DNA of 7,179 nucleotides, taken from contig JAAFGW010000142.1 of the NCBI GenBank assembly GCA_010365175.1, positions 1-7,179 of the forward strand, given 5' to 3'. Source of the DNA: Sulfuriferula multivorans (GTDB lineage Bacteria > Pseudomonadota > Gammaproteobacteria > Burkholderiales > Thiobacillaceae). The translations under genes and the position numbers were made by a program. Below are positions 6,225-7,179 of this stretch, piece after piece. Position 1 is the stretch's first letter; every line of letters begins with the position of its first letter. The notes under the pieces are model-generated. The model was given only the letters and a program-made list of their open reading frames with translations, did not search any database and was not told where the DNA came from.

Positions 6225-6242
6225 GCGGGCTGATTAGCCCGC
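6225..6242. repeat. Perfect 7-bp hairpin in the divergent intergenic region
   Basis: GCGGGCT and AGCCCGC flank a 4-base loop (GATT). It directly follows the near-palindrome CGAATT-CT-AATTCG (6209-6222). No poly-T follows on either strand. It may be an operator or part of the msrA leader. Confidence 0.45.
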
Positions 6243-6395
6243 GATTGATCCATAACCCGCCCACGAAGCTTAGCCCTGCAAAACTTTTTGTCAGGAATCG
6301 CCTCTACCTACGACCAATCCATAACCACGGTGTGTGGCAGCAAGCGATACCCATACCCCATACTAGTGAATAGCAATCCAACCGAGCCAAAGCCC

Positions 6396-7179
6396 ATGTT
6401 TTCAACCCGCAGTTTACAAGCGCTTCTCCTCACCCTGAGCCTGGGCCTACTCGTTAGCGCCTGCGCCAAGGAAACACCCGCAGCACCGGCCAAACCGGCA
6501 TTGAGCAACCCGAATACCCAACTCGACTCCATCGTGTTGGGCATGGGATGTTTCTGGGGCGCGGAAAAGCGCATGTCCGAAGTGGAGGGCGTGGTCGATG
6601 TGGAAAGCGGCTATGCCAATGGCGACATCGCAGGAAATTATCACGCCGTGCTCGACCATGAGCGTGCCGTGAAAAAAGGAACAACCCGCCAGCGCAACCA
6701 TGCCGAAGTGGTCAAGGTGACGTTTGACCCCGCCAAAACCACGCTCGAAACCGTGCTGATCAAATTCTGGGAAAGCCACAATCCCACCCAGGGCGACCGC
6801 CAAGGCAACGACGTCGGCACCAACTACCGCAGCGCCATCTACACCCATGGCACAGCACAAAGTGAAATCGCCCAGAAAACCCGCGTCGCCTACCAGCAGG
6901 CACTCACCAAAGGCGGGCTCGGCACCATCACCACCGATATTGCGCCACTTAAAAACTACTACCCTGCCGAAACCTACCATCAGGACTATCTCAAGAAAAA
7001 CCCACAAGGCTATTGCGGCTTGGGCGGCACCGGCGTGAAATATCCCGGCTCAAACAGCGCTGCAACCACAACGACTGCCCCCCGACTGGATGGCAAAGCG
7101 CTCGCTTTTAAGCGGCAACTGGTGGTGTTTGAAGCAGAGGAATGTGCGTTCTGCAAACAGTTCAAAGCCGAGGTGCTCG
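6396..7179 (+). CDS. msrA: Lipoprotein peptide-methionine (S)-S-oxide reductase MsrA with C-terminal thioredoxin-like domain (cut by window edge)
   Basis: Open from ATG 6396 to the right edge (261 codons, 3' end missing). Residues 1-22 are a lipoprotein signal with lipobox VSAC (20-23); C23 would be lipidated and anchor the protein facing the periplasm. A Pro/Ala linker (about 25-40) leads to the MsrA domain (about 45-217), which reduces methionine-S-sulfoxide in proteins: GCFWG (51-55) with catalytic C52, NHAEVV (101-106), QGNDVGTNYRS (136-146), AETYHQDY (191-198) and resolving C207 in GYCGLGG. The second C-terminal Cys of E. coli MsrA is replaced (GVKYPG). After a Thr-rich linker (about 219-230) a new domain starts, with VVFEAEEC and the redox motif CAFC (250-253), as in thioredoxins. 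It could recycle the MsrA disulfide. The Shine-Dalgarno is weak; an in-frame GTG at 6366 is less likely because it would lengthen the signal. Confidence 0.9.
   Translation, partial: MFSTRSLQALLLTLSLGLLVSACAKETPAAPAKPALSNPNTQLDSIVLGMGCFWGAEKRMSEVEGVVDVESGYANGDIAGNYHAVLDHERAVKKGTTRQRNHAEVVKVTFDPAKTTLETVLIKFWESHNPTQGDRQGNDVGTNYRSAIYTHGTAQSEIAQKTRVAYQQALTKGGLGTITTDIAPLKNYYPAETYHQDYLKKNPQGYCGLGGTGVKYPGSNSAATTTTAPRLDGKALAFKRQLVVFEAEECAFCKQFKAEVL

Larger units (their letters stand above)
6122..6395. other. Divergent intergenic region with several small palindromes
   Basis: No gene seen. It separates the minus-strand nuclease gene from the plus-strand msrA-like gene, so it must hold both promoters. 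Structures seen: TGGGC-CTGC-GCCCA (6147-6160), CGAATT-CT-AATTCG (6209-6222), a 7-bp hairpin GCGGGCT-GATT-AGCCCGC (6225-6242), and a bulged hairpin CCTG...CAGG with an A/T-rich inner helix (6275-6295). None is followed by a U-tract in either direction, so they are more likely operators or leader structures than terminators. Confidence 0.5.

Noticed and set aside
6366..6395. An earlier in-frame GTG start for the msrA-like gene
   Set aside because: It would add ten polar residues before a lipoprotein signal and has no better ribosome binding site.
6447..7007. A 186-aa open frame on the minus strand inside msrA
   Set aside because: It is antisense to a clear MsrA domain, has no ribosome binding site and a low-complexity Gly/Val/Ala/Phe-rich sequence typical of a mirror frame.

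Overview
The window looks like ordinary chromosome from a Gram-negative bacterium, most likely a betaproteobacterium of the Nitrosomonadales type. This assignment rests on the clpS-clpA pair, a PEP-CTERM secreted protease (exosortase-type sorting is common in that group), Sec and lipoprotein signals, and the style of the encoded proteins. It is inference; there is no rRNA gene to fix it. No insertion sequence, CRISPR array, phage gene or complete tRNA gene is visible.

Layout, left to right. At 1-251 (minus) is the start of a secreted, coiled-coil-like protein cut by the window edge. At 410-2977 (minus) is clpS-clpA, the N-degron adaptor and the unfoldase of the ClpAP protease, with the clpS stop codon touching the clpA start codon. 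The gap 2978-3261 has no gene but holds three inverted repeats: one next to the clpS start, one 61-bp multi-helix element, and one 10-bp perfect hairpin with a tRNA T-loop-like apex just after the protease gene. At 3262-4140 (minus) is a cysteine-free trypsin-fold serine protease with a PEP-CTERM tail. At 4337-4579 (minus) is a small secreted protein of unknown function. At 4706-5257 and 5288-6121 (minus) a MOSC-domain protein follows a membrane-anchored Mrr-like nuclease with a zinc ribbon; the 30-bp spacing suggests co-transcription. At 6122-6395 is a divergent intergenic region rich in small palindromes. From 6396 to the right edge (plus) is a lipoprotein methionine sulfoxide reductase A that continues into a thioredoxin-like domain.

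Functionally, much of the window concerns protein quality: ClpS/ClpA feed destabilised proteins to ClpP in the cytoplasm, the PEP-CTERM protease acts outside the inner membrane, and the MsrA-thioredoxin lipoprotein would repair oxidised methionines in the periplasm. Nothing in the sequence shows these are co-regulated. ClpP, an exosortase and a reductant partner for MsrA are not in the window.

I do not see a clear new multi-gene system. The best leads are the MsrA-thioredoxin lipoprotein fusion, the membrane nuclease with a topoisomerase-type zinc ribbon, and the two structured elements between clpS and the protease.
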